Source: Sulfurivermis sp041678005 (lineage in GTDB: Bacteria; Pseudomonadota; Gammaproteobacteria; Thiohalomonadales; Thiohalomonadaceae). From it: DNA of 64,000 bases. The stretch is from positions 1 to 64,000 of the forward strand of contig JBAYOW010000008.1 of NCBI GenBank assembly GCA_041678005.1, in the 5' to 3' direction. Of this stretch, positions 63,220 to 64,000 are shown piece after piece. Within the stretch, counting starts at the first letter, position 1. Every line of letters starts with the position of its first letter. The translations under genes and the position numbers were made by a program. The notes below the pieces were generated by a model. It ran no database searches and had not been told where the DNA came from. It saw only the letters and a list, made by a program, of their open reading frames with translations.

Positions 63220-64000
63220 ATGATGCGTGAGCTTAAAAGGCGATGCTTTCTCTCAAGTGCTAGCCGACTGGCAGTACTGATGGGTCTGTTTGGCTGTTTT
63301 ATTATGCCTCTGCAGGTGATGGCGGAGCAGCCTCGTATTGATGTGATAGGGGGGACGTTCGCTCATCATAAGGCTGTATTTGACGCCATGCATCAGACCC
63401 TTGAACATGATAGCAAGGGCTCTTTTATACTGGATTATCACCTTGTCGATCAATATCGTCCTGTGCATGATACACCACCCATCCTGCGCGTTGCCGTGGG
63501 CACTGAAGCCGCGCGATTGCTGAGCCAGACAGCGGATACGGTGCCGCAATTCTATATTTTGCTCTTGCCCGAACAGTACTGGGCCTTGTCGTTTGCAGCA
63601 CAGACGCAGCGCAGCGCATTGTTTCTTGGTCAGCCAGCCGCTCGTTATTTGGCTCTGGTGCAACAGGCTATGCCACAACGCAAGTCAGTGGGTGTGATTC
63701 TTGGGCCAATATCCTCAAAACGCCAGGCTGAGTTGCAGCAGGAAGCAAAACGACTGCAACTTGATTTACATAGTGCAACTATTCGTGCTGTCGATGAATT
63801 GCCTGCCGCCTTGAATCAATTGGCAAAGCTGAGTGACGTGTTGTTGACTCTGCCTGATCCGGTGGTAGTCAATCCAGAAACAGCGCGAACCCTGATCCTG
63901 ACAAGCTATCAGCAGGGTATTTCCTTGGTGGGCTATTCCAGGGCCTTGGTCAAGGCGGGTGCATTGATGGCCGTGCATACCACGCCAGAGCAATTCGGCC
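63220..64000 (+). CDS. ABC-type substrate-binding protein (COG2984-like), cut by the window edge
   Basis: Open to the right edge with no stop (260 codons seen). The N-terminus carries KRRCFLSS and a hydrophobic stretch ending VMAEQP: a signal peptide with a twin-Arg-like motif. Then PRIDVIGGTF, a domain with VAVGTEAARLL, QRKSVGVILGP and LLTLPDPVVVN, ending SYSRALVKAGALMAVH-like sequence (GYSRALVKAGALMAVH). This fits the periplasmic ABC_sub_bind group. ATG at 63220 or 63223, or a GTG at 63217. It is probably cotranscribed with the receptor. Confidence 0.75.
   Translation, partial: MMRELKRRCFLSSASRLAVLMGLFGCFIMPLQVMAEQPRIDVIGGTFAHHKAVFDAMHQTLEHDSKGSFILDYHLVDQYRPVHDTPPILRVAVGTEAARLLSQTADTVPQFYILLLPEQYWALSFAAQTQRSALFLGQPAARYLALVQQAMPQRKSVGVILGPISSKRQAELQQEAKRLQLDLHSATIRAVDELPAALNQLAKLSDVLLTLPDPVVVNPETARTLILTSYQQGISLVGYSRALVKAGALMAVHTTPEQFG

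Overview
The window looks like chromosomal DNA from a gammaproteobacterium, probably a free-living one with respiratory and redox-sensing versatility. The evidence is the set of gene neighbourhoods typical of that class: lgt-thyA-folA, yrfG/nudE-cysQ, slyX-rlmKL, thiS-thiG-trmB and yggX next to an AsmA-family gene. No rRNA, prophage, CRISPR array or complete insertion sequence was seen. Two tRNA genes (Phe-GAA and Gly-CCC) lie on the minus strand.

Layout. 0-6.6 kb: a membrane-anchored thioredoxin, a monohaem Tll0287/DUF3365-type c-cytochrome, a four-gene MacB-like export operon (adaptor, ATPase, two permeases) and a YfaZ-like outer-membrane protein. 6.6-14 kb: an HU-like protein with a Lys/Ala/Pro tail, two paralogous bacterial-SH3 membrane proteins, queF, a DUF2189 membrane protein, a GST, a HinT-like protein and a GGDEF-EAL protein whose periplasmic sensor carries a haem-c site. 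14-20 kb: lgt-thyA-folA followed by a PAS-rich GGDEF-EAL protein; thyA has a 1-nt frameshift. 20-24 kb: a DsrE-like protein, a SCO1-like copper chaperone with a small secreted partner, and a cfa plus FAD-oxidoreductase pair. 24-30 kb: ABC-F protein YheS, a PAS-GGDEF protein, slyX and rlmKL. 30-37 kb: an ABC-2 exporter, a 2-Cys peroxiredoxin, a small DUF465 protein, an MFS transporter and rhlE, which has a 1-nt frameshift in helicase motif I. 37-47 kb: hrpA, tRNA-Phe, yggX, an AsmA-family gene, tRNA-Gly and a large PilZ-like protein. 47-54 kb: thiS, thiG, trmB, a DUF4124 protein, gdhA, a UDG-family protein and uup. 54.5-57 kb: an octahaem c-cytochrome of the tetrathionate reductase (OTR) type with its own cytochrome b. 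57-64 kb: a MenE-like ligase, yrfG, nudE, cysQ, a cysteine-cluster protein, a TonB-dependent receptor and the start of a periplasmic binding protein that runs off the right edge.

Themes. c-di-GMP signalling is prominent: three GGDEF proteins, all with an RxxD I-site and two with EAL domains, plus one PilZ-like protein. Redox and haem c are the second theme: two Tll0287-type haem proteins, the OTR-like octahaem protein, SCO1, a DsrE-like protein, a thioredoxin and a peroxiredoxin.

The most striking new structure is a family of four miniature transposable elements. Each is exactly 140 bp, each has near-perfect 16-bp inverted ends, and each is flanked by a perfect but different 4-bp target duplication (TAAG, TTAT, CAAG, TTAG). 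One copy supplies the stop codon and last residues of the FAD oxidoreductase; another has a reading frame that runs unbroken into the DsrE-like gene. Other interspersed repeats, a toxin-gene remnant and an apparent missing mutY are recorded below.
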